A DNA stretch of 64,000 nt from Azolla caroliniana (taxonomy: Eukaryota > Polypodiophyta): assembly GCA_043228905.1 (NCBI GenBank), contig JBHGNT010000002.1:21514001-21578000 (forward strand). The letters run 5' to 3'. Both the position numbers and the translations under genes were made by a program. Shown here piece by piece: positions 56,035 to 64,000 of this stretch. Below the pieces are notes generated by a model, which was not told the DNA's origin, did not search any database, and saw only the letters and a list, made by a program, of their open reading frames with translations. Within the stretch, counting starts at the first letter, position 1. Each line of letters opens with the position of its first letter.

Positions 56035-58473
56035 ATGGAAGGCGGCGGCAGCGGGCAGCCGGGGATGATGGTGCTGAATGCGCAGAACTACGCCGACTGG
56101 AAGATCAAGATGGAAGATCTTCTGATTGTTCGGGACCTGTACGAACCGATTGACAGGTCGGAAATACCGAAGGGAGTACTTGAGTCGGAATGGAGGCTTC
56201 TGAACCGGAAAGCCGTTGCAACCATTCGGCAATACGTAGACGTGAGCGTTCTACAACATGTGGCGAACGACACCAACGCATATGAGATGTGGAAGAAGCT
56301 GTCGGGCCTCTACGAGAGGAAGAATGCGTTGAACCGGACCTCCCTGATGAGGAAAATAGTGAATCTTAAGTACCGGGACGGCGAGAGCATGGTCGAACAC
56401 GTAAGCACGTTCATGGGATTCGTGAACCAGCTTGCGGCGATCAAGTTCCCGTTGGAGGATGCAATGCAAGCCATCATCTTGATGTGTACATTGCCGGAAA
56501 GCTGGGAGAACTTGGTGGTGACTCTCAGCACCTCCTGCACCGAAGATAACTTGTCTCTACAAACGGTAAAGACAAGTATTTTGAATGAAGAAGCGCGTCG
56601 GAGAGATAAAGAACCGGCCTCCGACTCGAAGGCGCTGCTAGCCGAATCGGAACGGGGAAGACAATGGAACCGGAGTCCGCAAAGACGGGAGAAGTCGGGG
56701 ACCCGGTCGCAGTCAAGAGGAAGGCCCACATGCTTCCACTGTGGGAAGCCGGGGCACTTCCGGAAGAATTGTCGGCATTACCGAAAAGACAACGGAGCCG
56801 ACGACACCGATTCGAAGAAGTCACCGGAGAGAAACGGTGCATACCGGGGAGCCACGGACCGGAGAGGTTCGGATCGGCGAGGGCAGGACCGGAAAGGAAC
56901 AACGGCACTCGCGGCAAGTGAGGAAGAAATCATGCTCATCACCGAAGAAGGTGAACTAAACGTTGCCGGCGATGAGACGACCTGGGTGGTCGATTCCGGA
57001 GCATCGTTCCACCTGACCCCGGAAAGAAGATACTTTTCATCCTACACAGCCGGTGAGCATGGCTGTGTTCGGATGGGAAATGAAGGTACGTGCCGGATTG
57101 CCGGCATCGGAGACGTGTGGTTGACAACCCCGACCGGATGCAAAATGCTGCTGAAGGATGTCCGACACGTTCCGGAGGTTCGATTGAACCTGATTTCGGC
57201 CGGGAGGCTAGACGATGAAGGCTACACAGGTAGCATCCGGAACGGCGTAATGAAGTTCAGCAAGGGGAGCCTGATAGTGGCTCGGGCCCGGAAAGACAAC
57301 ACACTGTACCTGATGAATGCCCGGTTATGTCCGGAAGAGTTGAACGTGGCAGCCGACACTGCCGGTGAGCTGTGGCACAAGAGACTGTGCCACATGAGTG
57401 AGAAGGGGATGAAGAGGCTTGCAGAAGACAACCTCATTCCAGTGAAGCATGTGCATCTGGAGAAGTGCACCGATTGCCTGGCCGGTAAGCAGAACCGAGC
57501 CTCCTTCCACTCAAGGCCACCGACGAGACGTAGTGCACCATTGGAGTTGGTGCACACTGATGTGTGTCAAGTAGAAACGAAGTCACATGGCGGAGCCCAG
57601 TACTTCGTGACATTCATTGATGACCACAGCCGGAAGCTGTGGACTGCACCGTTGAAGACAAAGGACCAAGTATTGTCCGTCTTCAAAGAACTCCACGCGA
57701 GAGTGGAAAGAGAATCCGGCAAGAAGCTGAAAGCGATACGAGCGGATAACGGAGGAGAATACCGAGGGCAATTTGAGGAGTATTGCCATTCGATGGGAAT
57801 CCGGCTCGAGTTTACTGTGCCGAAGACGCCGGAACTGAACGGGCTGGCCGAGAGGATGAACCGGACCATAATGGAGAGGGTCCGGAGTATGCTGGCGCAT
57901 GCGAAATTACCCAAGGGGTTTTGGGCTGAGGCAATGTCGACGGCGACATACGTGATAAACAGATCACCCTCAGTACCTTTGGACGGAGACACGCCGCAGA
58001 GAGTGTGGACCGGTAAGGAAGTATCCTACCGGCATCTGAAGGTGTTCGGGTGTCTAGTGTATGTACATGTGGCAAAGGACCGGAGAGGAAAGCTAGATCC
58101 AAAGACCCGGCCATGCATATTCCTCGGTTACGGCAACGATGAGTTCGGCTACCGAGTATGGGACCCGGTCGACAAGAAGATATTCAGGAGTCGAGATATC
58201 ATCTTCATGGAGGACAAGACACTTGCCGACTGGGAGTCGGAGAAGAAGATGAAGAGCTCCAAGTCGACCGGTGAGGATCAACTCTACAAGGAGCAGTCCC
58301 GACCGGCAAGAGACCGGTTAGCACTCAGGATCCGGCCGAAGACGGTGAAGAGACAGAACCGGCCGAAGAAGATGAAAATGATACCGGAACCAGCCCCGAT
58401 CCCGAGATGGATTCGGATGAAGAAGAATCGGAAGAACCGGTTACCGAAGCTCCGGAACGGAGATATCCTCTAA
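56035..58473 (+). CDS. Copia-6 Gag-protease-integrase polyprotein
   Basis: The polyprotein of 812 codons would make the particle shell, process it and integrate the DNA. The ATG at 56035 follows the primer site and begins MEGGGSGQPGMMVLNAQNYA; an upstream in-frame ATG lies in the LTR and is not the start. Domains: gag/UBN2 (residues about 10-200), zinc knuckle CFHCGKPGHFRKNC (about 56730-56771), protease WVVDSGASFHLTPE (about 56982), GAG-pre-integrase LWHKRLCHMSEKGMKRL (about 57370), and integrase core with VHTDVCQVE, IRADNGGEY and LAERMNRTIMERV. A frameshift near 58328 replaces the expected acidic PAEDGEE-type linker with a basic tail ending at 58473. All catalytic residues up to there are present. 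With RT missing it cannot transpose alone. Confidence 0.93.
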   Translation: MEGGGSGQPGMMVLNAQNYADWKIKMEDLLIVRDLYEPIDRSEIPKGVLESEWRLLNRKAVATIRQYVDVSVLQHVANDTNAYEMWKKLSGLYERKNALNRTSLMRKIVNLKYRDGESMVEHVSTFMGFVNQLAAIKFPLEDAMQAIILMCTLPESWENLVVTLSTSCTEDNLSLQTVKTSILNEEARRRDKEPASDSKALLAESERGRQWNRSPQRREKSGTRSQSRGRPTCFHCGKPGHFRKNCRHYRKDNGADDTDSKKSPERNGAYRGATDRRGSDRRGQDRKGTTALAASEEEIMLITEEGELNVAGDETTWVVDSGASFHLTPERRYFSSYTAGEHGCVRMGNEGTCRIAGIGDVWLTTPTGCKMLLKDVRHVPEVRLNLISAGRLDDEGYTGSIRNGVMKFSKGSLIVARARKDNTLYLMNARLCPEELNVAADTAGELWHKRLCHMSEKGMKRLAEDNLIPVKHVHLEKCTDCLAGKQNRASFHSRPPTRRSAPLELVHTDVCQVETKSHGGAQYFVTFIDDHSRKLWTAPLKTKDQVLSVFKELHARVERESGKKLKAIRADNGGEYRGQFEEYCHSMGIRLEFTVPKTPELNGLAERMNRTIMERVRSMLAHAKLPKGFWAEAMSTATYVINRSPSVPLDGDTPQRVWTGKEVSYRHLKVFGCLVYVHVAKDRRGKLDPKTRPCIFLGYGNDEFGYRVWDPVDKKIFRSRDIIFMEDKTLADWESEKKMKSSKSTGEDQLYKEQSRPARDRLALRIRPKTVKRQNRPKKMKMIPEPAPIPRWIRMKKNRKNRLPKLRNGDIL

Positions 58474-59127
58474 GAGAGAGAAGGCCCCCCCGGAGATTTC
58501 CGGAACCAGAGCACGTGCTGCTAACCGACGAGGGGGAGCCGGTACATGAGCAATCCCGGAAAAGAGCACTGGAACGCGGTCAAGTGGATACTCCGATACC
58601 TGAAGGGCACGGCAAACGTGTGCCTCCAATTCGGCTCCGGTAAGCCCGAACTCGACGGCTTCACTGATTCGGATATGTCGGCTGATGCAGATACCAGCCG
58701 GTCCACATCAGGGTATGTGATGACGTATGCAGGGGGAGCTGTTTCGTGGCAGTCGAGGCTGCAGAAGACGGTTGCATTGTCAACCACGGAGGCGGAGTAC
58801 ATGGCGGCTGTTGAAGCCGGCAAGGAAATAATATGGATGAAGGACTTCATTAGAGAGCTCGGTATCCGGCAGGAGGAGTACCGACTCTACTGCGATAGTC
58901 AGAGTGCCATCCACCTTGCGAAGAACGCGGCCTATCACTCCCGGACGAAGCACATCCAGCGAAGATATCACTGGATCCGGGAAAGGATAGAAGACGAGGA
59001 GTTCGTGCTGACGAAGATCCACACGGACGAAAACGGCTCAGATATGCTGACCAAAGTGCTCACACCCGACAAGCTGGAAGCATGCCGGAAGAGGATCGGA
59101 TTGGAGAGACATCCCATGCCGAAGTGA
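58407..59127 (+). pseudogene. Copia-6 linker and RNase H remnant
   Basis: The linker MDSDEEESEEPVTEAPERRY resumes in another frame after the shift and runs to LLTDEGEP. There it jumps directly to MSNPGKEHWNAVKWILRYLK, which in related elements follows RT. RNase H (58546-59127) is fully open with LDGFTDSDMSADADTSRS, TTEAEYMAAVEAGKE and YCDSQSAIHLAKN, which hold the D-E-D residues. It ends at TGA 59125. About 1 kb of RT sequence is missing compared with Copia-3. Confidence 0.92.
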
Positions 59128-59137
59128 AGGGGGAGTT
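59125..59137 (+). other. Polypurine tract of Copia-6
   Basis: GAAGGGGGAGTT (59126-59137) overlaps the end of the RNase H frame and abuts the 3' LTR. Confidence 0.9.
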
Positions 59138-59883
59138 TGTTGGGATATCGGTCCCTCCGGATGGGATGTCCGGAGATGAATGACGGCAAGCCCGGTTGCG
59201 GTTACGGAACCGGAGGATGAAGAGTACCCGGCATGAAGCCGGATGAAGAGTACCCGGCATGAAGCCGGATGAAGAGTACCCGGCTTGAAGCCGGATGAAG
59301 AAGACCCGGCTACGGAGCCGGATGATGAAGACCCGGCTACGGAGCCGGATGATGAAGACCCGGCTACGGAGCCGGATGACGAAGACCCGGCTACGGAGCC
59401 GGATGATGAAGACCCGGAGAGAGATCCGGATGCGGGGACATATTTGTGAATATGTTTGCCAAGGGCCCTTGAGGCTATATTTGTAAATAGCCCGAAAGTC
59501 ATATGTGTATAAATATGACTTAGGGCAAACTGTTTGTTGTTGCTGAAAAGTTGCTGCTCATATTTTTCTGTTTTTCCACTTAGAGGGAGTGAGGTGAGCA
59601 GCCGAGAGAGAGAGAGACGAAGAGGTCGTGGCCTCTGTGTATTACCGCCGCCTGTGGCGAAGATAGTGAGCTCAAGGTTGTTGCCTTGTAGCTTCACCAT
59701 TGTACATCTCTGTTTATAGTGACAGTTGGAGTTTGAGGACTCCCGTGGTTTTTCCCATTTAGGGTTTTCCACGTAAAACATCCTGTGTACCTCTCTCTCT
59801 ATTGTCTTCGTGCATTTTGCATTTCCCATTTTCTGAGAGTTGATCCTTTTTCCTCGGTTGTGGCCGAGCGGGTTTTTTCAACA
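59138..59883 (+). repeat. Copia-6 3' LTR
   Basis: Near-identical to the 5' LTR, with the same terminal motifs. Confidence 0.96.
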
Positions 59884-60400
59884 CTTTCTTCATTTACACC
59901 TTGTGCATTTACTGCTTCCACTCAAAAAGCTGACCATCCGGAAAATCATCCTTGACGCCTATGCCTTCTTCTCCTGACTCCAGTCGACTGAGATAATCGG
60001 CCACTGCATGTTGTACTCCTAGCCGATGTAAAATGTCGAATTCGAATTCTTGGAGAAGAAGAGTCCATCTTGCTAACTTGCTAGTTAACTCTTGTTTCGA
60101 GACCAAATAAAGGAGAGCCGAATGATCAACATGAAATGTAAACTTTTTCCCCAAAAGGTAGTGTCGAAACTTATTGACACTATAGATCATTCCTAAAGCT
60201 TCCCTCTCAATGGTAGAGTAATTTCTTTCTGCTGTCAAAAGTTTCCGACTAGCATAGTAAATTGGCCTGTACCAATTCGGTTCGGTTAACTGCATTAATA
60301 CACTTCCGATTGCGATGTCCGATGCATCGACAAAAAATGAAATGGCTTATTCCAATCAGGTGGTTGAACGATTGGAACTTTGGACAATATTTTCTTTAGA
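59884..60400 (-). pseudogene. Gypsy-3 RNase H and start of integrase
   Basis: RNase H reads MQLTEPNWYRPIYYASRKLL, NYSTIEREALGMIYSVNKFR with the catalytic Glu, and HVDHSALLYLVSKQELTSKL. It ends in the HAVADYLSRLES segment typical of gypsy elements. The first Asp lies just upstream (about 60330), where a frame change occurs. The frame then reads into Copia-6 sequence. Confidence 0.88.
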
Positions 60401-61435
60401 CAATCATAGGCATCCTGTTCGACACTTGTCCACTGAAAAGGAACTTTGTGTACTGCTGTATGTAAGGGAATGGCGATATCCGCAAGATATCTTATCATTC
60501 GACTATGCCACTGAATCTGCCCCAAAAACCGACTGAGAGCTTTAGAATTTGTGGGTGCCAGTGCTTCGAGTATGGTTTTAACCTTGTCAGAGTGCACTGC
60601 AATTCCTTCCTGACTGACAATATGGCCTAATAATGTGCCATTAGTGACCCCGAATGCACATTTAGCCGGATTTAAACTAAGTTGTCCTTCCCGACATTTC
60701 TCCAAACATAGTCGTAAATGCTCAAAATGTTTGGTTTTCCGACTATAAACAGCAAAATCATCCAAAAATACTTGCATAAAGGCAGGAATGTAATTCCCAA
60801 ATATTTCCTATATCACTCTTTGAAATGTCGCCGAAGCAGTCTTCAAGCTAAACATCATTACTACTGCAACAAACACTCCCCATTCTGTAACAAAAGCTGT
60901 CTTTTCTTGATCTTCCGGATTCATCCGAACCTGATTATAACCACTCAAACCATCTAGGAAACTATATACTTCATGGCCAGCTATACCATCCAATATACTA
61001 TCCGTAAATGGTAATGGAAACGTGTCCGTAACGGTAGCCGCATTTAATTTCCAGTAGTCGACACATACCCAAATTTCCATTCTTTTTCGGAACCACGACG
61101 ATTGGACTTAACCATGTCGATTTTTTCACCGGACGAATAAACCCTACTTTCAAAAGTTTATCTATTTCTTCTTTAACTTTAATAGCATAATTAGGATTTA
61201 ATTGGTACCTGCGTTGTTGAATTGGCTTTGCATCCTTATGCAAGTTGATTTGATGTTGACAAAAAGCTGGATCTAGTCCCTTCATATCTTCAAAAGACCA
61301 GGCAAAGACATCCTTATATTGCTTTAATAATGCGGTTAACCGTTGTTTGTCCGCTTCTATCATTTCCTTAGCAATGAGTACTGTTTTAAACTCATTGTCC
61401 CCATTTCCTTCTGCCAAATTTATTTCCTCCAATGC
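60295..61435 (-). pseudogene. Gypsy-3 reverse transcriptase
   Basis: Motifs in order: YKDVFAWSFEDMKGLDP (about 61300), VGFIRPVKKSTWLSPIVVVP (about 61110), CVDYWKLNAATVTDTFPLPF (about 61070), SFLDGLSGYNQVRMNPED (about 60945) with the first catalytic Asp, FLDDFAVYS (about 60765) with the catalytic pair, and LLGHIVSQEGI (about 60625). Stops and shifts occur near 61075 and 60810. The VVMMFSLKTASATFQ segment shows changes from the family's usual PFGL-type motif. Confidence 0.88.
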
Positions 61436-61447
61436 TGAAGCTTTAAC

Positions 61448-62050
61448 TCATTGGGACACTTTCATCTCTCTATCAGTAGTTTCTTGCTGGAGTCGTATTT
61501 CCTTCATTGCTTGCTCATCTATTGGCAATTCCTCCTGGGAATCCACGTATGGCGTTAAGGCTTGTAAAATATCGACTTCGAACAAAGAAATGATTTTCGG
61601 ATTATCATCAAAATACTGATTTTCTTCGACCTCGTCTAATCCTTCCATCATATTGACAAACTCAGCATATACAGGCAAACATTGTTTGCTTGTCGCAACC
61701 TTGTTCTGTGTCAAAACCCGAATTTTCGTTTTGCCTTTTCGGAATGTTAGTTGATTCTTATTCCAATTTTGCTTGATGTTAGCAGTTTTTAACCATGGAT
61801 GTCCTAATAACAAATGATATGCACCAGGAGCTTCCAAATGAAGAATAACTGCTGATATCAGAAAACTATGACCACCCAATACTACCTCTTATTGGCGGAG
61901 TAACCCAATTGGTCGTACCGTAGAGGTATCCGCCATTCTAAGCCAAAATGGGCAAGCTTCCCATTTAGTAATTCCCAACCTATCACATGTGGTTTTATTA
62001 ATGACATTCACTCCTGAGCCACCATTGATAATCGTATTTTCGATTTCCTA
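61448..62050 (-). pseudogene. Gypsy-3 aspartic protease
   Basis: The protease core reads NTIINGGSGVNVINKTTCD (about 62040-61985). The position that is normally the catalytic Asp of D-G-G-S is Asn (AAT), so it should be inactive. A stop at about 61888 is followed by GGHSFLISAVILHLEAPGAY and LLLGHPWLK, the second half of the fold. Confidence 0.82.
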
Positions 62051-62059
62051 ACCCTGAAT

Positions 62060-63856
62060 TATTACCTTAATTGATGGATTTTGCTCATCCATGATTGAAG
62101 GGTTGTTGCTCAGTTGACTATAATTTACCGATACTTGTTCTGACCCTTTTTGGGCAGTCAATGTCGCTACTTTTTCGGTAAATCTAGGGACCAACTTAAG
62201 TAATCCGATTAGTGGTAATGACACTTGGCAATCTACCAAGAGCTTCCAAGCTTCCTCTTGTTCTGGTACAAGAATCACTCCTGGTAATTCATTAACTTGA
62301 TTAATTTCATTGTCTTGGAGCATCCGGTTTACATTATTTCTGTTTGCTTCCTCTACCCATTCCTTGGCTGCTTTCCGGACTGCTTACTGAATCTCCCACT
62401 TGGATTGTTTACTTTTTCTCCTAGTGGTTACTTGATGTATTTCTGGTATAACCATATTAACCGCCGGTCCTTTCCCTTTAGCAGGGCACTGATTAGCATA
62501 ATGACCAGTTTGACGGCAAATATAGCAAGTAGGAACAAATGTTCCACTTCCCTCGCCTTGCTCAAACTGACTAGTCCCCTCATTTTGCATAAACTGTTGA
62601 CCATCATTCGGCGATTGTTGAAACTGTTGTGAGGCTTTCAGTTTGTAGAATTTTTTATTTTTATACTGGTTCTGCTTAAACCGTCCTCCATTTTGTTGTT
62701 GCTGATTCATATTCGATGGTACCGAGAATTCTTGATTTTGTTGAAAATCTTGATTGTGCTGAAAATTACTTTGTTGGAAAGATTGATTATTTTGTTGAAA
62801 ACCTGGATTCAGCTGGAATTTATTTTGCTGAAAGGTTTGATTGTTTTGAAAATTATTTTATTGAGCTTGTGGAAAACTATTTTGTTGGTATCCATTATTG
62901 AACGAATTCTGTTTATTGTGGTACCCATTTTCCGGAAAAATTTGTCTTACCGGAGCCGTCGTTTTATTAAGCAAGTTATACTCACATTGCTCAACCGAAT
63001 GAAGTTTAGAATGACATATTGTGCAATGTGTTCGCAGACTACACTCGATCGTCGAATGACCGGTATTTAAACAAGTAGTACACTGAACTGCTTGTCGAAA
63101 TTGTAACTCCTCCATCGTTGGCAGTGTATGATATAGTGCTGACATATCCATACTTCGTACATTTATCGGCTGTCGGCCCATAGCGATTGCCTTATCAATC
63201 ACTTGCTCGATATTTTGATTCCGGAAATCGAACACCTTCAGTGTTGTTCGTAATGGTTCCCGAATTACACTGAACTGCTTGTCGAAATTGTAACTCCTCC
63301 ATCGTTGGCAGTGTATGATATAGTGCTGACATATCCATACTTCGTACATTTATCGGCTGTCGGCCCATAGCGATTGCCTTATCAATCACTTGCTCGATAT
63401 TTTGATTCCGGAAATCGAACACCTTCAGTGTTGTTCGTAATGGTTCCCGAATTGCTTCAAGGAATACATCCTTCAATTCATCGTCCGGAATAGGCCTACA
63501 AATTTGCAATGCAAATTTTGAAAATGAATCACGAATTGAGACACCGTTTCCTACTACTCCTGAGATAACACATAAATTTGCGCTATCAAGTCTTTTTGAG
63601 GTATTTGACAATGAAATAAGTGCAGAAATTTGTTGTTCAATTGTTTGAATGTTTCGAAACCACGAAGACCATTTTACGCAAACCAATTAGCAGAATAACC
63701 CTCTAATGACAAAATGAACTCAACAATCTTTGACTTATCTTTTGTTGCCGCCGACAGTCTCTGAGCTCCATGGTTAATCTCCCATGTTGTCACAAAATCC
63801 CTCACATGCGCTTCTGCATCAGCTCCCTCGCGGAACTTTGAGTACGGATAAGGCAT
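62060..63856 (-). pseudogene. Gypsy-3 gag with internal duplication
   Basis: Gag starts MPYPYSKFREGADAEAHVRD at 63856 and contains a retrotransposon gag domain with KIVEFILSLEGYSANWFA. A 187-bp tandem duplication (63079-63452) shifts the frame. A first Cys/His group CTTCLNTGHSTIEC lies near 63075-63034 and a second zinc knuckle, CYICRQTGHYANQC, near 62526-62485. Between them is a Gln/Asn/Phe-rich low-complexity stretch (about 62900-62720). The rest runs to the protease through QWKLLVDCQVS-like sequence. Several stops are present. Confidence 0.85.
63079..63452 (-). repeat. 187-bp tandem duplication in Gypsy-3 gag
   Basis: Two adjacent copies (63079-63265, 63266-63452) appear identical. As 187 is not a multiple of three, the second copy puts gag out of frame. 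Confidence 0.95.
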
Positions 63857-64000
63857 ATTGTCCTCACTCTAAATATCGTAAAATGATACCTCTTCCGGCT
63901 GATTTTCGTCAGAAGACTGGCTATCAGTTAAATCAGGAAGTACCGTTCACCTTCTACTTGTTTCGCACTGTAAGCCCTCAGCCGATTCCGTCTCTAGCGT

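Larger units (their letters stand above)
55253..59883 (+). mobile_element. Copia-6: young Tork-like copia lacking RT
   Basis: The 4631-bp element is flanked by CTTTC (55248-55252, 59884-59888). LTRs (55253-56003, 59138-59883) differ by only a handful of bases plus a 5-bp indel, the sign of a recent insertion. Primer site, an 812-codon gag-protease-integrase frame and RNase H are present, but the reverse transcriptase domain is deleted near 58540. It inserted into the integrase start of Gypsy-3, opposite in strand. Confidence 0.96.
50540..64000 (-). mobile_element. Gypsy-3: long Ty3/gypsy element with an extra ORF, split by Copia-6
   Basis: On the minus strand the order is gag (63856-62384), protease (about 62050-61650), RT (61435-60295), RNase H (60395-59909), integrase (59909-59884 plus 55252-53945) and an extra coiled-coil frame (53752-50999). 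LTR-like sequence follows near 50540-50990. The 5' end lies beyond the window. RT style (CVDYWKLNAATVTD, FLDDFAVYS) is non-chromovirus, nearest in my memory to the Athila/Tat side. Copia-6 inserted near the start of integrase with CTTTC duplicated. Confidence 0.9.

Noticed and set aside
59038-59829. 263-codon minus-strand open frame with repeated SSSSGSVAG units in the Copia-6 3' LTR
   Set aside because: It is the antisense reading of the LTR minisatellite, whose period near a multiple of three keeps the frame open.

Overview
This window is nuclear DNA of a land plant. It holds one multi-exon gene for a plant-type fatty acyl-CoA reductase (male-sterility/FAR family). The rest is mostly nested plant retrotransposons: Ty1/copia with initiator-Met-tRNA primer sites, Ty3/gypsy and a LINE, plus a hAT DNA transposon. 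Retroelement density, intron sizes and repeat nesting suggest a large, repeat-rich genome. The species cannot be named from this sequence.

Layout: (1) 1-25000 is a deep stack. An old copia (Copia-1) has a complete gypsy element with paired LTRs (Gypsy-1, 798-8575) in its 5' LTR. A second copia (Copia-2, 11156-24635, flanked by TATAC repeats) sits in its integrase. Copia-2's 3' LTR is split by a LINE (about 16084-24500), and the LINE is split by a minus-strand Tork/Tnt1-like copia (Copia-3, 18608-23570). (2) 25857-31403 is a palindromic composite of two partial Tork-like copias with their 3' LTRs facing outward. (3) 31404-40519 (minus strand) carries the host gene: an apparently intact 8-exon FAR gene (36596-40519) and, downstream, a decayed partial tandem duplicate (31404-34060). 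(4) 41099-44111 is a hAT element flanked by TCTCCAAT. It landed in a tandem repeat and carries a nested long-TIR miniature element (41351-41663, flanked by TATTTAATA). (5) 44256-47230 is largely unassigned. (6) 47230-50531 holds fragments of gypsy and copia elements. (7) 50540-64000 is a long minus-strand gypsy (Gypsy-3) that runs off the window. It is split by a young copia (Copia-6, 55253-59883, flanked by CTTTC), and beyond its integrase it has an extra coiled-coil reading frame of about 2.7 kb.

Only the FAR gene looks like a working host gene. It would reduce fatty acyl groups to primary fatty alcohols for cuticle, wax or sporopollenin-type polymers. Most transposon reading frames are broken by stops and frameshifts. 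Copia-6 is the youngest-looking insertion (nearly identical LTRs, perfect target duplication) but has lost its reverse-transcriptase domain, so it could move only with help in trans. The most notable observations are the extra ORF of Gypsy-3, antisense Pol III-like A/B boxes with fixed spacing in the LTRs of the Gypsy-1 family, the microhomology-bounded RT deletion in Copia-6, the palindromic copia composite beside the FAR duplicate, and the hAT and MULE-like insertions with exact target-site duplications.
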